Source: Ga0077554 sp046590885 (GTDB taxonomy: Bacteria > Pseudomonadota > Gammaproteobacteria > Ga0077554 > Ga007554). From it: DNA of 5,587 nucleotides. Numbering within the stretch: the first letter of the stretch is position 1; each line of letters begins with the position of its first letter. Of the stretch, positions 1 through 4,519 are shown in pieces. Both the position numbers and the translations under genes were made by a program. Under the pieces are notes generated by a model. It was not told where the DNA came from and searched no databases. It saw only the letters and a program-made list of their open reading frames with translations. The stretch covers positions 1 through 5,587 of the forward strand of contig JBKJTS010000176.1 in NCBI GenBank assembly GCA_046590885.1. Reading direction: 5' to 3'.

Positions 1-3
1 ATA

Positions 4-12
4 TGGTATTTT
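4..12 (+). promoter_or_regulatory. Possible extended -10 promoter element for tRNA-Val (and perhaps thrS)
   Basis: The sequence TGGTATTTT matches the extended -10 pattern TGn followed by a hexamer with 4 of 6 consensus bases (TATTTT against TATAAT). It would put the transcription start near position 19, about 12 bases before the mature tRNA. The GC-rich stretch just after it (GCCGCACC) resembles the discriminator of growth-rate-controlled stable RNA promoters. Any -35 box would lie left of the window, so the assignment is weak. Confidence 0.25.
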
Positions 13-30
13 GCCGCACCTGTTTAATGC

Positions 31-107
31 AGGCGCGTAGCTCAGCTGGTTAGAGCACCACCTTGACATGGTGGGGGTCGTTGGTTCGAGTCCAATCGCG
101 CCTACCA
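31..107 (+). tRNA. tRNA-Val, anticodon GAC
   Basis: A complete 77-nt cloverleaf can be folded by eye. The acceptor stem pairs AGGCGCG (31-37) with CGCGCCT (97-103). The D arm carries GCTC/GAGC. The anticodon stem pairs CCACC (58-62) with GGTGG (70-74) around loop TTGACAT, with anticodon GAC at 65-67. The T arm pairs GTTGG (80-84) with CCAAT (92-96), including one G-U pair, around loop TTCGAGT. The discriminator is A104 and CCA is encoded at 105-107. The sequence closely resembles E. coli tRNA-Val(GAC), especially the identical anticodon arm. It reads GUC and GUU valine codons. thrS begins 23 nt after the CCA with no obvious terminator between, so the tRNA and thrS are probably co-transcribed and separated by tRNA processing. 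Confidence 0.97.
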
Positions 108-130
108 GATTTTTCCATAACCACTACTTT
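108..130 (+). promoter_or_regulatory. Short thrS leader without Shine-Dalgarno
   Basis: The 23 nt between the tRNA CCA end and the thrS ATG are U/C-rich (a run of five T at 111-115, then CC) and contain no GGAG-like purine run. If the tRNA is cut out of the primary transcript, this is all that remains as thrS 5' leader. It has no room for the long tRNA-Thr-like operator through which ThrRS represses its own translation in E. coli. The U-rich start could serve as an RNase E cleavage site or an S1 binding site; that is inference. Confidence 0.4.
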
Positions 131-2056
131 ATGCCCACTTTAACCCTCCCAGACGGTAGCCAGCGCAGCTTTGAGCACCCTGTTACTGTGCGTGACGTGG
201 CGGCTAATATCGGCACCGGTTTGGCCAAGGCCGCGCTGGCAGGGCGTGTGAATGGCGCGTTGGTGGACACTTCATTTGTTATTGACTGTGATGCGCAACT
301 GGCGATTGTCACCGAAAAAAGTCCTGATGGACTTGATGTTATTCGTCATTCTTGCGCCCACCTGCTGGCACACGCCGTTAAAGAGCTGTTTCCTGACGCC
401 CAGGTGACCATCGGCCCGGTAATTGAAGACGGTTTCTATTACGACTTTGCCTACAAGCGCCCGTTCACCCTGGAAGATTTGCAGGCCATTGAAGCTAAAA
501 TGGAGGCGCTTTCCGCCGAGAATCTGCCTGTAACGCGCTCGGTAATGCCGCGCGATGCTGCTGTAGACTTTTTCCGTGCCCTGGGTGAAGAATACAAAGC
601 CAGAATTATCGAAGCCATCCCCGCTCATGAAGATCTGTCACTGTATAGCCAGGGCGGATTTACTGACTTGTGCCGTGGCCCGCATGTGCCCTCCACTGGC
701 AAGATCAAAGCGTTTAAGTTGATGAAGGTGGCTGGCGCCTACTGGCGTGGTGATTCCAAAAACGAAATGCTGCAACGCATTTACGGCACCGCCTGGACGG
801 ACAAAAAGGCGCTGGATGCCTATCTGCACCGTCTCGAAGAAGCCGAAAAGCGCGACCATCGCAAGATCGGCAAGCATCAGGATCTGTTCCACACCCAGGA
901 AGACGCGCCGGGGATGGTGTTCTGGCACCCCAACGGCTGGGCGATCTGGCAGGTGGTGGAGCAATACATGCGCCGCGTGTTCCGTGATAACGGTTACCAG
1001 GAGATTCGCACTCCGCAAGTGCTGGATCGCAGCCTGTGGGAAAAGTCTGGGCACTGGGAAAATTACCGTGAAAATATGTTCACCACAGCCTCTGAGGCGC
1101 GTGATTTTGCCGTTAAACCTATGAACTGTCCTGGCCATGTTCAAGTGTTTAATCAAGGGCTTAAAAGCTATCGCGAGCTGCCGTTGCGGCTCGCGGAGTT
1201 TGGCTCCTGTCACCGCAACGAGCCCTCCGGGTCGCTGCATGGCATTATGCGGGTGCGCGCCTTTACCCAGGATGACGCCCATATATTCTGCACCCATGCG
1301 CAGATTCAAGATGAAGTGTCTGCGTTTATTGACCTGGTGCATGCCGTTTATGCTGATTTTGGTTTCACTGACGTATTGGTCAAGCTCTCTACTCGCCCCG
1401 AAAAACGCGTTGGCGCAGATGAATTATGGGACAAAGCCGAGCACGCCTTGGAGAAGGCGCTTAACAGCAAGGGTCTGCAATGGGATTTGCAGCCGGGCGA
1501 AGGTGCGTTTTATGGCCCGAAAATCGAATTTTCGCTGAAAGATTCCATTGGCCGCGTCTGGCAGTGCGGCACCATCCAGCTTGATTTTGCCCTGCCGGAA
1601 CGCCTCGACGCTTCGTATATCGGCGAAGACAGTGCTCGTCAGGTGCCGGTGATGTTGCACCGCGCCATTTTGGGTTCGCTGGAGCGATTTATCGGAATTT
1701 TGACCGAACACCACGCTGGCCTGTTTCCAGCCTGGCTGGCGCCGATACAGGTGGTTGTGTTGAATATTACCGACAAACAGGCCGATTATGCCAAGGAAGT
1801 TGCCGAATCCTTAAAAAAACTAGGGTTTAGGATCAAATCGGACTTGAGAAATGAGAAGATAGGCTTTAAAATTCGTGAGCACACGTTGCAACGTGTGCCG
1901 TATCTCCTCGTGATAGGAGATCGGGAAATGACTGATCGTACGCTGGCCGTGCGCGAGCGTAGTGGCAAAGACCTGGGTTCCATGTCATTGGAAACTTTTT
2001 TGGGTCATTTAAATGCCGCTATCGCAAGCCACGGTCTTACTGTTTTGGAGGATTAG
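131..2056 (+). CDS. thrS: Threonyl-tRNA synthetase (class II)
   Basis: This cytoplasmic enzyme charges tRNA-Thr using threonine and ATP and edits mischarged Ser-tRNA-Thr. The product is 641 aa, against 642 in E. coli, and is collinear with it. Residues 1-62 form the TGS-like N1 domain. The editing domain follows, with HSCAH (His73, His77) and CRGPH (Cys181, His185) as its metal/catalytic signature. The class II core runs from about 245 to 535, with zinc ligands Cys333 (MNCPGH), His384 (DDAHIF) and His510 (VMLHRAILGS), motif 2 Arg362 (CHRNEPSG) and motif 3 Arg519 (LERFIG). The C-terminal anticodon-binding domain includes LRNEKIGFKIREHT (572-585). ATG131 is chosen because MPTLTLPDGS aligns with the E. 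coli N-terminus. The same frame stays open back to an ATG at 68, but that lies inside the tRNA. The last codons (Leu-Glu-Asp, stop TAG) contain the infC Shine-Dalgarno. Residues 561-577 use a cluster of rare codons. Confidence 0.98.
   Translation: MPTLTLPDGSQRSFEHPVTVRDVAANIGTGLAKAALAGRVNGALVDTSFVIDCDAQLAIVTEKSPDGLDVIRHSCAHLLAHAVKELFPDAQVTIGPVIEDGFYYDFAYKRPFTLEDLQAIEAKMEALSAENLPVTRSVMPRDAAVDFFRALGEEYKARIIEAIPAHEDLSLYSQGGFTDLCRGPHVPSTGKIKAFKLMKVAGAYWRGDSKNEMLQRIYGTAWTDKKALDAYLHRLEEAEKRDHRKIGKHQDLFHTQEDAPGMVFWHPNGWAIWQVVEQYMRRVFRDNGYQEIRTPQVLDRSLWEKSGHWENYRENMFTTASEARDFAVKPMNCPGHVQVFNQGLKSYRELPLRLAEFGSCHRNEPSGSLHGIMRVRAFTQDDAHIFCTHAQIQDEVSAFIDLVHAVYADFGFTDVLVKLSTRPEKRVGADELWDKAEHALEKALNSKGLQWDLQPGEGAFYGPKIEFSLKDSIGRVWQCGTIQLDFALPERLDASYIGEDSARQVPVMLHRAILGSLERFIGILTEHHAGLFPAWLAPIQVVVLNITDKQADYAKEVAESLKKLGFRIKSDLRNEKIGFKIREHTLQRVPYLLVIGDREMTDRTLAVRERSGKDLGSMSLETFLGHLNAAIASHGLTVLED
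1844..1872 (+). promoter_or_regulatory. Candidate internal sigma70 promoter inside thrS, driving infC-rpmI-rplT
   Basis: TTGAGA (1844-1849) matches the -35 consensus at 5 of 6 bases and TAAAAT (1867-1872) matches the -10 at 5 of 6, with exactly 17 nt between. The expected start is near 1879, giving a leader of about 180 nt before infC. The stretch encodes the conserved Leu-Arg-Asn-Glu-Lys-Ile-Gly-Phe-Lys-Ile but uses rare A/T-rich codons (TTG, AGA, ATA) where the rest of the gene mostly uses CTG and CGC/CGT. That suggests selection on the DNA itself. In E. coli infC is known to have promoters within thrS, so the position is plausible. Transcription is not proven by sequence. Confidence 0.5.
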
Positions 2057-2062
2057 AGTATC
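2047..2062 (+). promoter_or_regulatory. infC ribosome binding site and ATC start codon
   Basis: GGAGG (2047-2051) sits 8 nt before ATC at 2060-2062. Reading upstream in the infC frame from this ATC gives AGT and then the stop TAG (2054-2056), which is also the thrS stop, so no ATG/GTG/TTG start is available further upstream. The frame downstream of ATC gives the conserved IF3 N-terminus (RLNEDIR). The E. coli infC start is the similarly non-canonical AUU, which lets IF3 repress its own mRNA by rejecting that codon. AUC should be discriminated in the same way. Confidence 0.85.
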
Positions 2063-2575
2063 GCCGCTGAAAAAGAAGTTCGCCTCAACGAAGATATACG
2101 GGTGCCCCAGGTTCGCCTGATCGGTGCCGAGGGAGAAATGCTTGGAGTAGTGCCGATTCGCGAGGCGCAGCAGGCGGCTCTTGATGCCGAGCTGGATCTG
2201 GTGGAAATTGTTCCCAATGCCTCCCCACCCGTCTGTCGGGTGATGGACTACGGCAAGTATATTTTCGAAGAAAGCAAGAAGCGGCATGCTGCAAAGAAGA
2301 AACAGAAGCAAATCCAGGTTAAGGAGATCAAATTTCGCCCAGGGACGGACGAAGGGGATTATCAGGTAAAACTACGCAACCTGATACGTTTCCTGACAGA
2401 AGGGGACAAGGCCAAGGTAACCATACGGTTCCGGGGTCGTGAATTAATGCACCAGGAACTGGGGATGAAGGTGGTACAACGCCTTGAGACCGATCTGGTG
2501 GAGTACGGTGTTGTGGAACAACACCCGAAAATGGAAGGCCGTCAGTTAGTGATGGTGCTGTCCCCTAAAAAATAG
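2060..2575 (+). CDS. infC: Translation initiation factor IF-3, non-canonical ATC start
   Basis: IF3 binds the 30S subunit, prevents premature 50S joining and checks the start codon and initiator tRNA. With the ATC start the product is 171 aa, somewhat shorter than the 180 aa of E. coli. The N-terminal domain carries VRLNEDIRVPQVRLIG and the family signature RVMDYGKY (residues 60-67). A lysine-rich linker helix follows (about 70-88). The C-terminal, 30S-binding domain begins with KFRPGTDEGDYQVK (91-104) and includes RFRGRE (123-128) and the end MVLSPKK. A GTG at 2102 would give 157 aa but removes the conserved RLNEDIR segment and has no Shine-Dalgarno, so it is rejected as the start. The gene lies 3 nt after thrS, which suggests translational coupling, and it probably autoregulates through its start codon. 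The following gap to rpmI is 77 nt. Confidence 0.96.
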   Translation: MAAEKEVRLNEDIRVPQVRLIGAEGEMLGVVPIREAQQAALDAELDLVEIVPNASPPVCRVMDYGKYIFEESKKRHAAKKKQKQIQVKEIKFRPGTDEGDYQVKLRNLIRFLTEGDKAKVTIRFRGRELMHQELGMKVVQRLETDLVEYGVVEQHPKMEGRQLVMVLSPKK

Positions 2576-2652
2576 TCGCGGCAATACTTGCCTTGTTTGT
2601 TGCAAGGTCGAGGTGGCCGTTTGTGTAATTTACTAAATGCGGAGTTTTTGAA
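2576..2652 (+). promoter_or_regulatory. infC-rpmI spacer, candidate L20 translational operator
   Basis: In E. coli L20 represses rpmI-rplT translation by binding structured mRNA around this junction. This 77-nt spacer can form two competing hairpins: GGCAA (2580-2584) with TTGCC (2588-2592), loop of 3, or CCTTG (2591-2595) with CAAGG (2603-2607), loop of 7. They share bases 2591-2592, so they exclude each other. The rpmI Shine-Dalgarno GGAG (2641-2644) lies 8 nt before the ATG. I could not identify the long-range pseudoknot known from E. coli, so the operator role rests on position and known biology. Confidence 0.35.
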
Positions 2653-2850
2653 ATGCCTAAGTTAAAAACAAATAGCGGTGCCGCCAAGCGTTTTAAACGC
2701 ACGGCATCGGGCGGCTTTAAGCACAAGCAGTCGTTCCGCAACCACATTCTCACCAAAAAAAGCACCAAGCGTAAGCGTCAATTGCGCCCCGGTAGCATGG
2801 TAGATAAATCTGATGTGCCAGGCCTGACCCGCCTGTTACCGTACAGTTAA
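2653..2850 (+). CDS. rpmI: 50S ribosomal protein L35 (bL35)
   Basis: This small basic structural protein of the large ribosomal subunit has 65 aa, the same length as in E. coli. It begins MPKLKT and contains the family core GAAKRFKRT (residues 9-17), GGFKHK (20-25) and HILTKKSTKRKRQLRP (31-46), and ends LLPYS. The ATG has GGAG 8 nt upstream. It is followed by rplT after an 18-nt gap, the usual rpmI-rplT pair. In E. coli L20 represses rpmI directly and rplT through coupling; the close spacing fits that here. Confidence 0.98.
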   Translation: MPKLKTNSGAAKRFKRTASGGFKHKQSFRNHILTKKSTKRKRQLRPGSMVDKSDVPGLTRLLPYS

Positions 2851-2868
2851 GGAACGAGGAGCTAAGCT

Positions 2869-3228
2869 ATGCCAAGAGTAAAACGTGGCGTCACTGCGCG
2901 CGCCAGACATAAAAAAGTTATCGATCAAGCCAAAGGCCACCGTGGCGCACGAAACAATGTGTTTCGCGTTGCGACCCAAAGCGTTATCAAAGCCGGTCAA
3001 TATGCTTATCGTGACCGTCGCCAGAAAAAGCGTCAGTTCCGTGCCTTGTGGATCACCCGCATCAACGCCGCTGCGCGTGAATGTGGTTTGTCTTACAGCC
3101 GCATGATCAATGGTCTGCTGAAGGCCGCGATTGAAATTGATCGCAAGGTGTTGGCTGACATTGCGGTTTTCGACAAACCGGCGTTTGCCGTGTTGGCGGA
3201 AAAAGCCAAAGTCGGTCTGGCAGCTTGA
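2869..3228 (+). CDS. rplT: 50S ribosomal protein L20 (bL20)
   Basis: L20 is an early-assembly protein that binds 23S rRNA and, in E. coli, also represses its own operon through mRNA. The product is 119 aa against 118 in E. coli. The basic N-terminal extension starts PRVKRGVTARARHKK. The core has GQYAYRDRRQKKRQFRALWITRINAA, split around residues 44-68, followed by the globular C-terminal domain with EIDRKVLADIAVFD (about 88-101). A strong Shine-Dalgarno GAGGAG (2856-2861) lies 7 nt before the ATG. The gene ends in two in-frame stop codons in a row, TGA (3226-3228) and TAA (3229-3231). A hairpin and an intrinsic terminator follow, marking the end of the infC-rpmI-rplT segment. Confidence 0.98.
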   Translation: MPRVKRGVTARARHKKVIDQAKGHRGARNNVFRVATQSVIKAGQYAYRDRRQKKRQFRALWITRINAAARECGLSYSRMINGLLKAAIEIDRKVLADIAVFDKPAFAVLAEKAKVGLAA

Positions 3229-3240
3229 TAAACTAACCTG

Positions 3241-3270
3241 GTACCGGGTCATCTTTTGATGGCAGGGTAC
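3241..3270 (+). other. Imperfect RNA hairpin just after rplT
   Basis: GTACC (3241-3245) pairs with GGTAC (3266-3270). After a 2x2 internal loop, GTCATC (3248-3253) pairs with GATGGC (3258-3263), with one G-U pair, closing on a TTTT loop. That makes 11 pairs in total. It ends 7 nt before the terminator stem. Bases GGCAG (3261-3265) could instead pair with CTGCC (3297-3301) in the terminator, a weak possible alternative fold. It may protect the 3' end of the rplT mRNA or form part of the pheST leader. Confidence 0.5.
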
Positions 3271-3277
3271 AGCTGTA

Positions 3278-3320
3278 AAAACAGGGGAAAGGCCAACTGC
3301 CTTTCCCCTGTTTTGTTTTT
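3278..3320 (+). terminator. Intrinsic terminator or attenuator between rplT and pheS
   Basis: A perfect 15-bp stem pairs 3278-3292 with 3300-3314 around the 7-nt loop CCAACTG. The core is AGGGGAAAGG against CCTTTCCCCT. The stem runs straight into a T-rich tract (TTTTGTTTTT, 3311-3320). This is a textbook rho-independent signal. Because pheS follows directly with only a weak promoter candidate, the signal may be partial, acting as an attenuator. In E. coli the same position holds the pheM leader peptide and attenuator. No Phe-rich leader peptide is visible here. Confidence 0.85.
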
Positions 3321-3333
3321 GTATCCTGAGAAC

Positions 3334-3374
3334 GGGAATGTATTAAGTGCAAATGGGGATGTATAAGTGCAATT
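3334..3374 (+). repeat. Tandem duplication covering the pheS start region
   Basis: Copy 1 (3334-3354) and copy 2 (3355-3374) abut exactly. They share GGG, then ATGTAT, then AAGTGCAA, and differ by A/G at base 4, one T missing in copy 2 and A/T near the end. The pheS GTG start is in copy 2 (3367). The matching GTG of copy 1 (3347) is shifted by 20 nt, out of frame with pheS, and opens a 9-codon reading frame that stops at 3374-3376, inside pheS. Confidence 0.8.
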
Positions 3375-4380
3375 AACGGAACTCATACAACAAGCCGAAA
3401 CCGAAATTGCGCAGGCGCAGAGTGTGTCGGATCTTGATCAGGTGCGCGTGCGCTATCTGGGTAAAAAAGGTCTGCTTACCGAGTATCTGAAAACACTTGG
3501 TGATCTCTCACCTGCTGAGCGGCCCAAGGCCGGGCAAGCGGTGAATGCTGCCAAGGAAAGCACGCAGGCGGCACTGGAAGGGCGGCGTGGGACTCTGGAG
3601 GACGCCGCACTGTTATCCAGGTTGGCGGCAGAATCGCTGGATATCACCTTGCCGGGTCGTGGTCAGGCGGCGGGCGGCTTGCACCCGATCACCCGTACCC
3701 TGGAGCGCATCGAGCGGCTGTTTGCGCAGGTGGGTTTTGAGGTGGCAGAAGGCCCGGAAGTGGAAAGCGATTATTATAATTTTGAAGCCTTGAATATTCC
3801 TGCCCATCATCCGGCGCGTGCCATGCACGATACTTTTTACTTCAACAGCAATACGGTGTTGCGCACGCATACCTCGCCGGTGCAGATTCGCGTCATGAAA
3901 GATCGTGAGCCACCGTTGCGTGTGATTGCGCCGGGGCGTGTGTATCGTTGTGATTCGGATCTAACACACACCCCAATGTTTCATCAGGTGGAGGGATTCA
4001 TGATTGATGATAACGTCAGCTTCGCGGATCTTAAAGGCATGCTGGATGATTTTCTGCGCGCCTTCTTCGAGCGCGATCTGAAAGTGCGTTTTCGTCCGTC
4101 GTACTTTCCGTTTACCGAGCCTTCAGCCGAGGTGGATATTCAGTGCGTGATGTGCGGCGGCAAGGGGTGCCGCGTGTGTAAACACACCGGTTGGCTGGAA
4201 GTGCTGGGTTGCGGCATGATCCATCCCCAAGTGTTTGCCAATGTCGGCATCGACAACGAGCGTTATACCGGCTTTGCTTTTGGTATGGGCGTTGAGCGTC
4301 TTACCATGTTACGTTATGGGGTTAATGACTTGCGACTGTTCTTTGAGAATGATTTGAGGTTCCTCAGGCAGTTTGCTTAA
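3367..4380 (+). CDS. pheS: Phenylalanyl-tRNA synthetase alpha subunit
   Basis: This is the catalytic subunit of the alpha2-beta2 PheRS, which charges tRNA-Phe in the cytoplasm. The product is 337 aa against 327 in E. coli. An N-terminal coiled-coil arm (about 1-90) is followed by the class II core: GGLHPITRT (103-111), HHPARAMHDTFYF (147-159), RVYRCDSDLTHTPMFHQVEG (191-210), FRPSYFPFTEPSAEVD (242-257) and motif 3 GFAFGMGVERLTMLRYG (302-318). The extra length is mostly a cysteine cluster CxxC-x4-CxxC (Cys260, 263, 268, 271) just before TGWLEVLGCGM. E. coli lacks it, but many bacterial PheS proteins have it, and it probably binds zinc. The start is GTG because the codon before it is the stop TAA (3364-3366). 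GGGG (3355-3358) gives a modest Shine-Dalgarno 8 nt away. Synthesis is likely limited by the upstream terminator. Confidence 0.97.
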   Translation: MQLTELIQQAETEIAQAQSVSDLDQVRVRYLGKKGLLTEYLKTLGDLSPAERPKAGQAVNAAKESTQAALEGRRGTLEDAALLSRLAAESLDITLPGRGQAAGGLHPITRTLERIERLFAQVGFEVAEGPEVESDYYNFEALNIPAHHPARAMHDTFYFNSNTVLRTHTSPVQIRVMKDREPPLRVIAPGRVYRCDSDLTHTPMFHQVEGFMIDDNVSFADLKGMLDDFLRAFFERDLKVRFRPSYFPFTEPSAEVDIQCVMCGGKGCRVCKHTGWLEVLGCGMIHPQVFANVGIDNERYTGFAFGMGVERLTMLRYGVNDLRLFFENDLRFLRQFA

Positions 4381-4394
4381 GAAGCGGCTGACTA

Positions 4395-4483
4395 ATTGTC
4401 TTTTCGAGCGTACATCCATGGCGGTCGCCTGCGGTCGAGATGACGCTCTAGATCAGAATGATACTCCGGGTCGAAATGACAAT
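4395..4483. repeat. 89-bp palindromic repeat element with terminal inverted repeats, between pheS and pheT
   Basis: ATTGTCTTTTCGA (4395-4407) is the reverse complement of TCGAAATGACAAT (4471-4483) at 12 of 13 positions. Inside, GAGCGT-A-CATC (4406-4416) pairs with GATGACGCTC (4439-4448) around a single bulged A, giving a second 10-bp stem that competes with the outer one at its edge. GGTCGAGATGAC (4433-4444) recurs as GGTCGAAATGAC (4469-4480), 36 bp apart, and GCGGTCG occurs twice (4421-4427, 4431-4437). There is no open reading frame of note. The architecture is that of a small non-autonomous palindromic repeat (REP or MITE type). Read on the - strand, the GTCATTTCGACC/GTCATCTCGACC motif resembles dispersed intergenic repeats I recall from other genomes. 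No clear target-site duplication is visible. Confidence 0.6.
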
Positions 4484-4519
4484 GGAATTGCAGTTAATGT
4501 TTTTACACGGTAAAGCCTC

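Noticed and set aside
68..130. In-frame upstream extension of thrS to an ATG at 68 (21 extra residues)
   Set aside because: The extension lies in the tRNA-Val anticodon loop and T arm, has no ribosome site, and the E. coli-like N-terminus starts exactly at ATG131.
638..1342. Long antisense reading frame (234 codons) opposite thrS
   Set aside because: It is a mirror of the thrS codon pattern, shows no recognisable domain or ribosome site, and lies wholly within a strongly conserved gene. The same holds for the other antisense and offset frames over thrS, rplT, pheS and pheT.
1988..2014. TTGGAA-N15-TTAAAT near the end of thrS as an infC promoter
   Set aside because: Only 4/6 matches in each box with a short spacer; the candidate at 1844-1872 is much better.
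2102..2104. GTG at 2102 as the infC start
   Set aside because: It removes the conserved RLNEDIR N-terminal segment and has no Shine-Dalgarno, whereas ATC2060 has GGAGG at ideal spacing.
3259..3366. 35-codon frame from ATG3259 ending just before the pheS GTG, considered as a pheST leader peptide
   Set aside because: It has no Shine-Dalgarno, runs straight through the terminator stem, contains only one Phe codon, and its ATG is buried in the 3241-3270 hairpin.
4488..4516. TTGCAG and TAAAGC before pheT as a pheT promoter
   Set aside because: The -10 match is poor (3/6) and the start would fall at or after the pheT ATG.
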